The notes under the pieces: model-generated
Told to the model about the DNA's origin: nothing
Seen by the model: the letters and a program-made list of their open reading frames with translations, nothing else
The model's database searches: none
In this document: in pieces, positions 1 to 6,021 of the stretch
How the letters are laid out: each line of letters opens with the position of its first letter
How positions within the stretch are numbered: the stretch's first letter is position 1
Made by a program: the position numbers and the translations under genes
Source: Verrucomicrobia bacterium UBA1727
GTDB taxonomy: Bacteria; Verrucomicrobiota; Kiritimatiellia; RFP12; UBA1067
Assembly (NCBI GenBank): GCA_002315875.1
Contig: DCIL01000078.1
Span: forward strand, 26,446 to 34,562
Direction of reading: 5' to 3'
DNA length: 8,117 nt

Positions 1-1412
1 CGCCGTATTTCGGCTTTGAGATTCCCGGCTATAAGGATAAGTTCTTCTACGTCTGGGTCGATGCGCCGATTGGTTATATTGCTTCACTGGCCAATTGGAT
101 GGACAAAGGTCAGAGGGCAGAGGGCAAAGGCCCCGACGTCACCCTTTGGAATGATCCTGAAGTTGAACTCTATCACTTCATCGGCAAGGATATCATCCGC
201 TTCCACTGTCTCTTCTGGCCCGGCATGCTTCATGCGGCCGGCTTCAAGGGTCCGAACAAGGTCTTCGTACATGGCTTTCTCACCGTAAATGGCGAGAAGA
301 TGTCCAAGTCGAAGGGCACGTTTGTGAACGCGCGCACGTATCTCGACAACCTACCGGCGGACGCCCTGCGCTACTATTACGCGGCGAAGCTCGGCGGCAC
401 GACGGACGACATGGATCTCAATCTCACCGACTTCGTCCAGCGCGTCAATTCCGATCTCGTCGGCAAGATCACCAACATCGCCAGCCGCTCGGCGCAGATG
501 CTTCAGAAGAAGCTGGATGGACGCCTCGCGGTACTCTCCGAGAAAGTCAGCGGAGAAAACCGGTGGACAGAGGAAGTGGAGCTTCTGCAGAAGTTGCGTG
601 ATGGCGGCGAGACGATTGCCGGCTTCTACGAGGAGCGTCGCTTCAATCAGGTCGTGGTCGAGATCTGCCGCTTGGCTGACCTTGCCAACGCTTACTTCGA
701 CAAGAAGGAACCGTGGAAGACCGTGAAGACCGATGCGGAAGCGACGCGCGTGACGCTCACTGCCGCGCTCAATGCCTTCCGCATTCTTGCAATCTACCTC
801 CAGCCGATTCTTCCGCTCTTCGCCGAGAAGGCGATGAAGCTCTTCGGTGAGTCCGTCTGGACCTGGGAATCGCGCCTTCAGACGATTGAGGGAATTGAAC
901 TCGGCGCCTACGAGTATCTGGCGAGCCGCATCGATCAGAAGCAGGTCGATGCGATGGTCGCCGCGGCGATGGTGAAGCCCGCCGATTCCGGTGAAGTCGC
1001 CCATGAGTCGCGCGCGTCGAAGGAAAAAGGAAAAGGGAAAAGTGAAAAAGGTGCAGGTGTAGGTGTAGAACCGCTCAAGCCGGAGATTGCCTTCCCTGAT
1101 TTTGAAAAACTCGATCTGCGCGTCGGTGTGGTTGAAAGTTGCGAGATCGTGCCGAAGAGCTCGAAGCTTCTCAAGTTCGTGCTGGACGCCGGAGCGCTCG
1201 GCAAACGGACGATCTTCTCGGGCATTCGCGGGGCTTATCCAGATCCTACCGCGCTCGTCGGCAAGGAAGTGGTGTTCGTTGCCAATCTCGCACCGCGTAA
1301 GATGTCCGTCGGCGTTAGTGAAGGCATGATTCTCTTCGCAGGCGAACCCGGCAGCTCGGGCGGAGTGCTGAGTCCCACGTCTCCGGCGGGAGGCGGCAAC
1401 CCTGTAACCTGA
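1..1412 (+). CDS. metG: Methionyl-tRNA synthetase, 5'-truncated by window edge
   Basis: Attaches methionine to tRNA-Met in the cytoplasm, using ATP. The frame is open from base 3 and gives about 469 visible residues; roughly 220 upstream residues with the HIGH motif and zinc knuckle lie outside the window. Visible landmarks: PYFGFEIPG at the first codons, VWVDAPIGY in the catalytic core, ELYHFIGKDI, and the ATP-binding KMSKS loop at 297-311, followed by the anticodon-binding helical domain (LRYYYAAKLGG, DLANAYF). From about 1090 to the stop there is a Trbp111-like OB-fold tRNA-binding domain (DLRVGVVES, FSGIRGAYPDP, VANLAPRKMSVGVSEGM), as in the long, dimeric E. coli-type enzyme. Oddities are two low-complexity tracts encoded by short-period purine-rich DNA, one in the catalytic domain and one in the linker before the OB-fold (listed separately). 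Neither breaks the frame. The stop lies 10 bases before the next gene. Confidence 0.97.
   Translation, partial: PYFGFEIPGYKDKFFYVWVDAPIGYIASLANWMDKGQRAEGKGPDVTLWNDPEVELYHFIGKDIIRFHCLFWPGMLHAAGFKGPNKVFVHGFLTVNGEKMSKSKGTFVNARTYLDNLPADALRYYYAAKLGGTTDDMDLNLTDFVQRVNSDLVGKITNIASRSAQMLQKKLDGRLAVLSEKVSGENRWTEEVELLQKLRDGGETIAGFYEERRFNQVVVEICRLADLANAYFDKKEPWKTVKTDAEATRVTLTAALNAFRILAIYLQPILPLFAEKAMKLFGESVWTWESRLQTIEGIELGAYEYLASRIDQKQVDAMVAAAMVKPADSGEVAHESRASKEKGKGKSEKGAGVGVEPLKPEIAFPDFEKLDLRVGVVESCEIVPKSSKLLKFVLDAGALGKRTIFSGIRGAYPDPTALVGKEVVFVANLAPRKMSVGVSEGMILFAGEPGSSGGVLSPTSPAGGGNPVT
104..130 (+). repeat. Heptanucleotide purine-rich repeat inside metG
   Basis: Three consecutive 7-base units, GGTCAGA (108-114), GGGCAGA (115-121) and GGGCAAA (122-128), with partial units on both sides (CAAA at 104-107, GG at 129-130). 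Three units make 21 bases, so the metG frame is kept, and they encode Lys/Gly/Gln/Arg/Ala/Glu-rich residues. The tract lies between the catalytic-core segment ending SLANWMD and ELYHFIGKD. That spot is variable in length across MetRS proteins; E. coli has unrelated sequence there. The period is visible directly; its origin is not. Confidence 0.7.
1022..1067 (+). repeat. Heptamer-to-hexamer purine-rich repeat in the metG linker
   Basis: Four 7-base units, GGAAAAA (1022-1028), GGAAAAG (1029-1035), GGAAAAG (1036-1042) and TGAAAAA (1043-1049), run straight into three 6-base units, GGTGCA (1050-1055), GGTGTA (1056-1061) and GGTGTA (1062-1067). The product is a Lys/Gly-rich then Gly/Val-rich linker just ahead of the tRNA-binding OB domain, where MetRS proteins usually carry a flexible, poorly conserved hinge. 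Base composition (A-rich top strand, almost no C) contrasts sharply with the GC-rich surrounding codons. Confidence 0.75.
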
Positions 1413-1413
1413 C

Positions 1414-1417
1414 GAGG
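1414..1417 (+). promoter_or_regulatory. Shine-Dalgarno site that sets the tadC-like start
   Basis: GAGG sits 5 bases before ATG 1423. A possible upstream GTG start at 1417 overlaps this GAGG and would have no site of its own, so ATG 1423 is the better start. Confidence 0.55.
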
Positions 1418-1422
1418 TGACG

Positions 1423-2220
1423 ATGAACATATTCACGATGATCATCATAGCACTTTGGAGCGCGGCGGCTGCCGCGCTCGCGTGGTATCTCGTGAGTGTG
1501 GCGAGTGAGGTAACTTACGTGACGCTGGCGGACGGACGGCGTGCCGAGCGGTCGATACCGCTCGTCTTCCGCGCGCTCCTGCCGTTCGCACCGAATTTCT
1601 CGTCCTTCATCAGGCGGTTTCTGAAGTCGCCCGTCGAGCGGGCGGACAAGTTGCTCGTCCAGGGCGGCTTTGAGGGACTTCTCACCGGCGAGGAGTTCGT
1701 GGCGCTGCAGTTGATGACGCTCTGGATCATACCCGACGTCTGGTTGATGACCTCGGTCAAGCGCCGCCATGCGTCCATTCAGCGTTCGTTGCCGTTTGTT
1801 CTCGATCTGCTGACGCTTTCGGTCGAAGCGGGTATGGACTTCATCGGGGCGCTGCAGCGCAACTGCCGTTCGCGCAAGATGGACGCGCTCAACGAGGAGC
1901 TTTTGCGGATGACGAAGGAGATTCAGGTCGGCTCTTCCCGCGCGGTGGCCTTGAAGCAGATGGCCGAACGCGTCGGACAGCCGGACCTCAGATCGGTCGT
2001 GTCCGCCCTCGTGCAGGCAGAGGAGCTCGGCGTTTCCATCGGCTCGATGCTGCGCATCCAGTCCGAACAGCTTCGCTCCAAGCGTTTCGATCGGGCGGAG
2101 CGCGTAGCGGCCGAAGCGCCGGTGAAGATGCTCGGTCCGCTGATGCTCTGCATTTTTCCCGCGGTGTTCCTGATTCTTCTCGGACCCATTCTCAGCCAGG
2201 CAATGAAAGGACTCTTCTGA
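1423..2220 (+). CDS. TadC-like type II secretion F-family inner-membrane protein (short form)
   Basis: Predicted platform protein of a Tad/type II secretion-like apparatus in the inner membrane (265 aa). An N-terminal transmembrane helix (about residues 4-27) is followed by a cytoplasmic stretch, one hydrophobic segment (about 92-109, ending IIPDVWL), a T2SSF domain (about 123-250; LPFVLDLLTLSVEAGMDF, VALKQMAERV, LVQAEELGVSIGSMLRIQSEQL) and a C-terminal helix (about 236-256) in PVKMLGPLMLCIFPAVFLILLGP. The order and the last motif match TadC rather than TadB or GspF. Relatives are usually near 300 aa and carry a longer hydrophobic hairpin before the P-D-x-W-L motif; here that region is compressed to one helix. 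No TadA ATPase, TadB, secretin or pilin gene is adjacent. The stop codon shares its A with the start of the FHA gene (TGATG), so the two are probably translationally coupled. The family call is firm; working in a true Tad pilus is inference. Confidence 0.85.
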   Translation: MNIFTMIIIALWSAAAAALAWYLVSVASEVTYVTLADGRRAERSIPLVFRALLPFAPNFSSFIRRFLKSPVERADKLLVQGGFEGLLTGEEFVALQLMTLWIIPDVWLMTSVKRRHASIQRSLPFVLDLLTLSVEAGMDFIGALQRNCRSRKMDALNEELLRMTKEIQVGSSRAVALKQMAERVGQPDLRSVVSALVQAEELGVSIGSMLRIQSEQLRSKRFDRAERVAAEAPVKMLGPLMLCIFPAVFLILLGPILSQAMKGLF

Positions 2221-3500
2221 TGGCGAAACGACCTGAGCTTATGATCATGACCGGCGAACTGGCCGGTAAGAAGTTTGAGGTGAAGGCGGGGGGACTGCGT
2301 CTCGGCCGTTCTTCCTCGAATGATATCCATGTGGCGGACGAAGAGCTTTCCCGCAACCATTGCCTTTTCGAGGTTGATGGTGATGACGGCATTCGGCTCG
2401 TCGACCTCGCGAGCGCCAACGGCACTTTTCTCAACGGCAACCAGCTCAAGGACGAGCCGGTCAGACTCAAGGTCGGTGATACGATCGAAGTGGGGTCGTT
2501 GATTCTCACGGTCGTTGATGACGATCCACCCCGGAGCGTGGATCTCGGTCTCGGAGTCAAGGATGCCGCGACTGCCGCGTCCGCGCCAAAACCGCGTTCT
2601 CCGATTGCGAATTTCCTGTGGGTGATCGTCGTCCTCATGGTTGGGGCTGCGGCATATCTCGTGTGGTCTACCTCGGGGGTGGACGAAAACGCTCCCAAGG
2701 CGATTACTGAAGTGCAGCCCACGATCACCGAATTCACCTACGAGAAGGTGGACGCGAATACGAAGTCGATCTTCCGCTACGAGCTTTCGCTGATGCCTGA
2801 CGGACAGCTCAAGGTCGTGGTGGACGATGTGCCGGGCGAGAACCGTCATCTCGTGAAGAGCCAGAAGCTCGACGAGAAGGCGATGGCCGAGCTCAATTCG
2901 ATTCTCGACTTCAAGACCATCCGTGAAATCGATCGCGAGTATGTCGGACTCGAGGCGGACGGCAACTCGCTCGTGAGCTGGAACCTGCGCGTCGTCTACA
3001 CGAGCCGCGTGCGATCCATTCGTATCGAGAATACCGACGAACCGCAGGGCTTCCGCAACGTCCGTGAGAAGCTCGAGGCGTTCTCCAAGAACCAGCTCGG
3101 GGTCTGGGCGCTCCAGTATTCGCGCGAGAAGCTCATCGAGCTGGCGGAGGCGGCGATTGCCGTCGGCAAGGCGAAGTGGGAAGATCGCGAGGTCAACTAC
3201 GGCAATGTCTTCGGCGCGGTCAAGGCCTATCAAGAGGCGCTATTCTATCTGGATACGGTGAATCCCAAGCCGCCTTGCATCGAGACCGCGCGCGCGGCGC
3301 TGGCGGAGGCGGAGGCCGAACACACCAAGCGTTATAATGATCAGCGCTTCCTTGCGGATCGCGCCATCAACCTCAAGCAGTGGGAATCGGCGAAGAACGA
3401 GCTCAAGATACTGCTCGAGATGGTTCCCGATCGGGCCGACGAACGCAATCGCGAGGCGTCCGCCAAGCTCGTCGACGTCGAGAAACGCCTGGCCAAGTAA
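2220..3500 (+). CDS. Membrane-anchored FHA-domain protein with extracytoplasmic region
   Basis: A 426-aa protein. The N-terminal FHA domain (about residues 24-99) binds phosphothreonine peptides and keeps the key residues: G29-R30, S33-N34-D35-I36, S44-R45-x-H47 and N67-G68-T69. A Pro/Ala-rich spacer leads to a single transmembrane helix (about 130-149), which should place FHA in the cytoplasm and the rest outside. Residues about 160-300 form an unrecognised alpha/beta region (FRYELSLMPDGQL, SWNLRVVYTSRVRSIRIENT, REKLEAFSKNQLGVWALQYS). Residues about 305-426 are helical and TPR-like (AVKAYQEALFYL, NLKQWESAKNELKILLEMVPD). AAAGG at 2206-2210 lies 9 bases before the start, which overlaps the tadC-like stop by one base. 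FHA proteins often accompany Tad and secretion gene sets, so a signalling or assembly role with its neighbours is plausible. No kinase is encoded in the window. Confidence 0.85.
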   Translation: MAKRPELMIMTGELAGKKFEVKAGGLRLGRSSSNDIHVADEELSRNHCLFEVDGDDGIRLVDLASANGTFLNGNQLKDEPVRLKVGDTIEVGSLILTVVDDDPPRSVDLGLGVKDAATAASAPKPRSPIANFLWVIVVLMVGAAAYLVWSTSGVDENAPKAITEVQPTITEFTYEKVDANTKSIFRYELSLMPDGQLKVVVDDVPGENRHLVKSQKLDEKAMAELNSILDFKTIREIDREYVGLEADGNSLVSWNLRVVYTSRVRSIRIENTDEPQGFRNVREKLEAFSKNQLGVWALQYSREKLIELAEAAIAVGKAKWEDREVNYGNVFGAVKAYQEALFYLDTVNPKPPCIETARAALAEAEAEHTKRYNDQRFLADRAINLKQWESAKNELKILLEMVPDRADERNREASAKLVDVEKRLAK

Positions 3501-3504
3501 ACGA

Positions 3505-3510
3505 AAGGAG
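3505..3510 (+). promoter_or_regulatory. Ribosome binding site of the PEGA gene
   Basis: AAGGAG, a full-strength Shine-Dalgarno. It lies only 2 bases before ATG 3513 but 8 bases before ATG 3519, which favours the second ATG as the real start. Confidence 0.65.
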
Positions 3511-3518
3511 AGATGAAG

Positions 3519-4832
3519 ATGAAGAAGATGCTTTTCGTTCTGGTGGCGATGCTTTCGGTATTCGCGGTTTTTGCGGACGGAGATCAGACGCGGGTTACGC
3601 TCACGTCCCAGCCGTCCGGAGCGACGGTGATCGTGGACGGCATGGACCGCGGCACCACGCCGCTGACGCTTTTTGATCTGACGCCGGGACGTCACCAGGT
3701 GAAGTTCCGTCTCGCCGGCTATCTCGAACGCGTGCGGCACGTCGACACGACGGAATCGCCGTTCATCGAGAAGAACGAGGTGATGGTCGAGGAGAAGGGG
3801 CTTTTGCTTCTCAAGTCCGAACCGGCGGGAGCGAACATCCTCATCAACGGCATGTCCGTAGGCGTCACACCCAAGCTTATCACCAATCTTGCCGCGAAAG
3901 ACACCTATTCCGTCAAGCTGCGCAAGACCGGTTATCAGGAGCATACGTTTGCGATCAAGTTCGAGGGACGCAAACCGCTCGTGCGCGAAGAAGCGCTGGT
4001 GCTTGCGTCCGGCAAGATCAACATCATGAGCGAGCCGACCGGGGCCGAGGTTTCGGTGAACGGCATCGTGCGCGGCAAGACCCCGATCACCGTTTCAGAT
4101 GTGCCGCGCGGTCGTGCCGTGGTGAAGTTCACGCTGGACGGTTTCGCCGAGGAGGTGCGCGAGCTTGCGATCAATGCCGGCGACGTGCAGACGCTGCCGG
4201 TGGTGATGAAGGGCATGCCGGGAACCTTGCAGCTTACGAGCGTTCCCAACAACGCGCGTTTCTATGTCAATGACGAAGCCCGTGGCCGCGCTCCGCTGGT
4301 GCTGTCCGGCTTGAAGCCGGGCGATTATACCGTACGGGCAGAGTTGGAGGGCTATGGAACATTGACGAAGACGGTTACGATCGCGAACGGCGCTTCGGCC
4401 AGCGAGGAGTTCCGGCTTTCGAATGTGATGGGACGACTTGAGGTCCGTACCGATCCTCCGGGTGCGCAGGTCATTTTCGACGGGCGTCCCGTTGGCGTCA
4501 CCAAGAGCCGCGATCCTAAGGCGACGGCGAGTGACGTGCTGGCAATTGAGAACGTGATGGAGGGCGAACACGTGCTCGTCATCCGCAAGGACGGCTATTC
4601 CGAGTCCACCCGCCATCCGAAGATCGTGCAGTCCAAGACCGCGACGGCAAACGTCCGCCTGCGGCGCATCTTCACTCCGGACGTCGAGATCATCACCTCT
4701 CGCGGCAGTTATCGCGGCGTTCTCGTCTCGAAGACGCCGGACTCGGTGACGATCGAGGTTTCGCTCGGCATCAGCCGGACGTTCCCGGTGGACGAGATCC
4801 GCAAGATGAACTTCCTCAAACCCGAAAAGTGA
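3519..4832 (+). CDS. Exported five-repeat PEGA-domain protein
   Basis: A 437-aa protein of unknown precise role. The N-terminus MKKMLFVLVAMLSVFAVFA is a classic Sec signal peptide, with probable cleavage before DGDQ; there is no lipobox cysteine. Five PEGA repeats follow at about residues 25-75, 95-148, 165-215, 235-285 and 305-365. Each has the S/P-x-GA-x-V-x-V-x-G, G-x-TP, G-x-H/Y-x-V and GY/GF pattern; the first reads SQPSGATVIVDGMDRGTTPL. Repeat 5 has an insertion of about 10-13 residues after GVTK. The C-terminus (about 386-434) is a separate beta-rich piece (VEIITSRGSYRGVLVSKTPDSV, then FPVDEIRKMNF) that resembles a small SH3/Sm-like barrel. PEGA domains occur in surface-layer and envelope proteins and probably bind peptidoglycan or other proteins, so a periplasmic scaffold role is inferred. 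It sits 18 bases after the FHA gene and overlaps tlyA by 4 bases. ATG 3513 is an alternative start. Confidence 0.88.
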   Translation: MKKMLFVLVAMLSVFAVFADGDQTRVTLTSQPSGATVIVDGMDRGTTPLTLFDLTPGRHQVKFRLAGYLERVRHVDTTESPFIEKNEVMVEEKGLLLLKSEPAGANILINGMSVGVTPKLITNLAAKDTYSVKLRKTGYQEHTFAIKFEGRKPLVREEALVLASGKINIMSEPTGAEVSVNGIVRGKTPITVSDVPRGRAVVKFTLDGFAEEVRELAINAGDVQTLPVVMKGMPGTLQLTSVPNNARFYVNDEARGRAPLVLSGLKPGDYTVRAELEGYGTLTKTVTIANGASASEEFRLSNVMGRLEVRTDPPGAQVIFDGRPVGVTKSRDPKATASDVLAIENVMEGEHVLVIRKDGYSESTRHPKIVQSKTATANVRLRRIFTPDVEIITSRGSYRGVLVSKTPDSVTIEVSLGISRTFPVDEIRKMNFLKPEK

Positions 4833-5560
4833 AGATACGTCTCGATCAGCTGCTGGTGTCCAAAGGGCTTGCTGAAAGCCGCACTCGCGCACAGGCGTTG
4901 ATCCTCGAGGGCAAGGTGAGGGTTGCGGGACAAGTCGAGGTCAAGGCCTCGCGAACGCTTGATGCCGAGGCGGAAATCGAAATCGAAGCTCCGCCGCGCT
5001 TCGTGTCCCGCGGCGGTGAGAAGCTCGAAGGCGCCTTTGCGAAGTTTCCGCTCGACGTGACGGACAAGATCTGCATCGATGTCGGCTCTTCCACCGGTGG
5101 CTTTACCGATTCCCTCCTTCAGCATGGCGCGAAGAAGGTGATGGCCGTCGATGTCGGCACGAACCAGCTCGCGTACAAACTTCGCAGCGACAGCCGCGTC
5201 TGGGTGCGCGAGAACTACAACGCGCGCTTCATGAAGAAGGAGGATCTGCCGGAAGTGCCGGAAGTCGCGGTAACCGATGTCTCCTTCATCTCGCTTCGTC
5301 TCATCCTGCCGCCGATTCGCGACGTGCTCGCGTCCGGCGGATATGTCGTCGCCTTGATCAAACCGCAGTTCGAAGTCGGCAAAGGCAATGCTCCGGGCGG
5401 ACTCGTGCGCGATGAGAAATTGCGGCTCGAAGCGCGGGACGGCATCGTGAAGTTCGCGACCGAGGAGCTTGGGCTCAAGCTTCTCGGCCTTGAAGAATCG
5501 CCTATCCGCGGCAAGGAGATGGGCAACATCGAATATCTTTCATTCTGGCAGAAACCCTAA
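4829..5560 (+). CDS. tlyA: TlyA-family rRNA (cytidine-2'-O)-methyltransferase
   Basis: Predicted cytoplasmic SAM-dependent enzyme that 2'-O-methylates cytidine in rRNA; family members act at C1920 of 23S and, in some lineages, C1409 of 16S rRNA. An S4 RNA-binding domain (about residues 3-60, RLDQLLVSKGLAESRTRAQ) precedes an FtsJ-like Rossmann domain. SAM motif I is IDVGSSTGGFTDSLL (82-96), followed by AVDVG. K65, D150, K178 and E235 line up with the catalytic K-D-K-E tetrad of the Mycobacterium tuberculosis enzyme (69, 154, 182, 238). At 243 aa it is shorter than the mycobacterial dual-specificity form, which hints at the 23S-only type I (inference). It starts with GTG and overlaps the PEGA gene by GTGA. 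No clear Shine-Dalgarno precedes it, so it probably depends on translational coupling. Older annotations call this family hemolysin A. Confidence 0.95.
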   Translation: MKIRLDQLLVSKGLAESRTRAQALILEGKVRVAGQVEVKASRTLDAEAEIEIEAPPRFVSRGGEKLEGAFAKFPLDVTDKICIDVGSSTGGFTDSLLQHGAKKVMAVDVGTNQLAYKLRSDSRVWVRENYNARFMKKEDLPEVPEVAVTDVSFISLRLILPPIRDVLASGGYVVALIKPQFEVGKGNAPGGLVRDEKLRLEARDGIVKFATEELGLKLLGLEESPIRGKEMGNIEYLSFWQKP

Positions 5561-5564
5561 GGAG
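5559..5564 (+). promoter_or_regulatory. Ribosome binding site of the ACT gene, overlapping the tlyA stop
   Basis: AAGGAG lies 7 bases before ATG 5572, and its first two bases are the end of the tlyA TAA stop. The strong site indicates independent re-initiation, unlike the preceding GTGA overlap. Confidence 0.7.
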
Positions 5565-5571
5565 AACAATC

Positions 5572-6003
5572 ATGCGCATTCGTCAGATCAGCATCTTTCT
5601 TGAAAATCGTCCGGGACAGCTCTCGGCAATCTGCCGCGCGCTGGCCGATGCGGAAATCAACATCGCCACGCTTTCGCTGGCGGATACGAGCGACTTCGGA
5701 ATCGTCCGTATGATCGTCGATGATCACGAGAAGGCGAAGGACGTCCTTTCTTCGAAGGGACATGTCGTCAACGTGCGTGAGGTCATCGCAGTGTGCGTGC
5801 CGGATCGTCCCGGCGGCATGGCGGACGTGATGCATACGCTTGATGCGGCCGGCGTGAATGTCGAGTATTCCTATGCCTTCGCCTTTCATAACGGAGAGAA
5901 GGCGGTACTCTGCTTCCGTTTCACCGACAATGAAAAGGCCGAGCAGGCGCTGTCCGCCGCCGGTTATGTCACGCTCGCCGAGAGCGACGTCAAGAACGCC
6001 TAA
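5572..6003 (+). CDS. Tandem ACT-domain small-molecule-binding protein
   Basis: A 143-aa protein made of two ACT domains and nothing else. ACT1 covers about residues 2-68, with the ligand-loop motif ENRPGQL at 11-17 and DFGIVRMIV at 41-49; ACT2 covers about 70-137, with PDRPGGM at 77-83. Each shows the beta-alpha-beta-beta-alpha-beta pattern. ACT domains usually bind amino acids and regulate metabolic enzymes. This stand-alone tandem type (COG4747-like) is often encoded beside phenylacetate-CoA ligase-like genes in anaerobes, but no such gene is visible here. It lies 11 bases after tlyA and 18 bases before the glycosidase gene. The ligand and regulatory target cannot be read from the sequence. 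The architecture call is secure. Confidence 0.92.
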   Translation: MRIRQISIFLENRPGQLSAICRALADAEINIATLSLADTSDFGIVRMIVDDHEKAKDVLSSKGHVVNVREVIAVCVPDRPGGMADVMHTLDAAGVNVEYSYAFAFHNGEKAVLCFRFTDNEKAEQALSAAGYVTLAESDVKNA

Positions 6004-6021
6004 CCTAAGGGAGCAATCATA

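Noticed and set aside
104..130. metG low-complexity tracts as CRISPR-like or insertion-sequence remnants
   Set aside because: The units are 6-7 bases with no spacers, no inverted terminal repeats and no transposase; they are short tandem repeats.
1417..1422. GTG 1417 as the start of the tadC-like gene
   Set aside because: It overlaps the only Shine-Dalgarno (GAGG 1414-1417); ATG 1423 has correct spacing.
351..1448. Open frame of 365 aa on the minus strand opposite metG
   Set aside because: It covers conserved MetRS coding sequence and its translation has no recognisable motif; shadow frame.
1923..3233. Open frame of 436 aa on the minus strand across the tadC-FHA junction
   Set aside because: It spans two well-supported + strand genes, and its composition is typical of an antisense shadow with no domain pattern.
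3513..3518. ATG 3513 as the start of the PEGA gene
   Set aside because: Only 2 bases separate it from AAGGAG, while ATG 3519 has 8. Both give a valid signal peptide, so this is a preference rather than proof.
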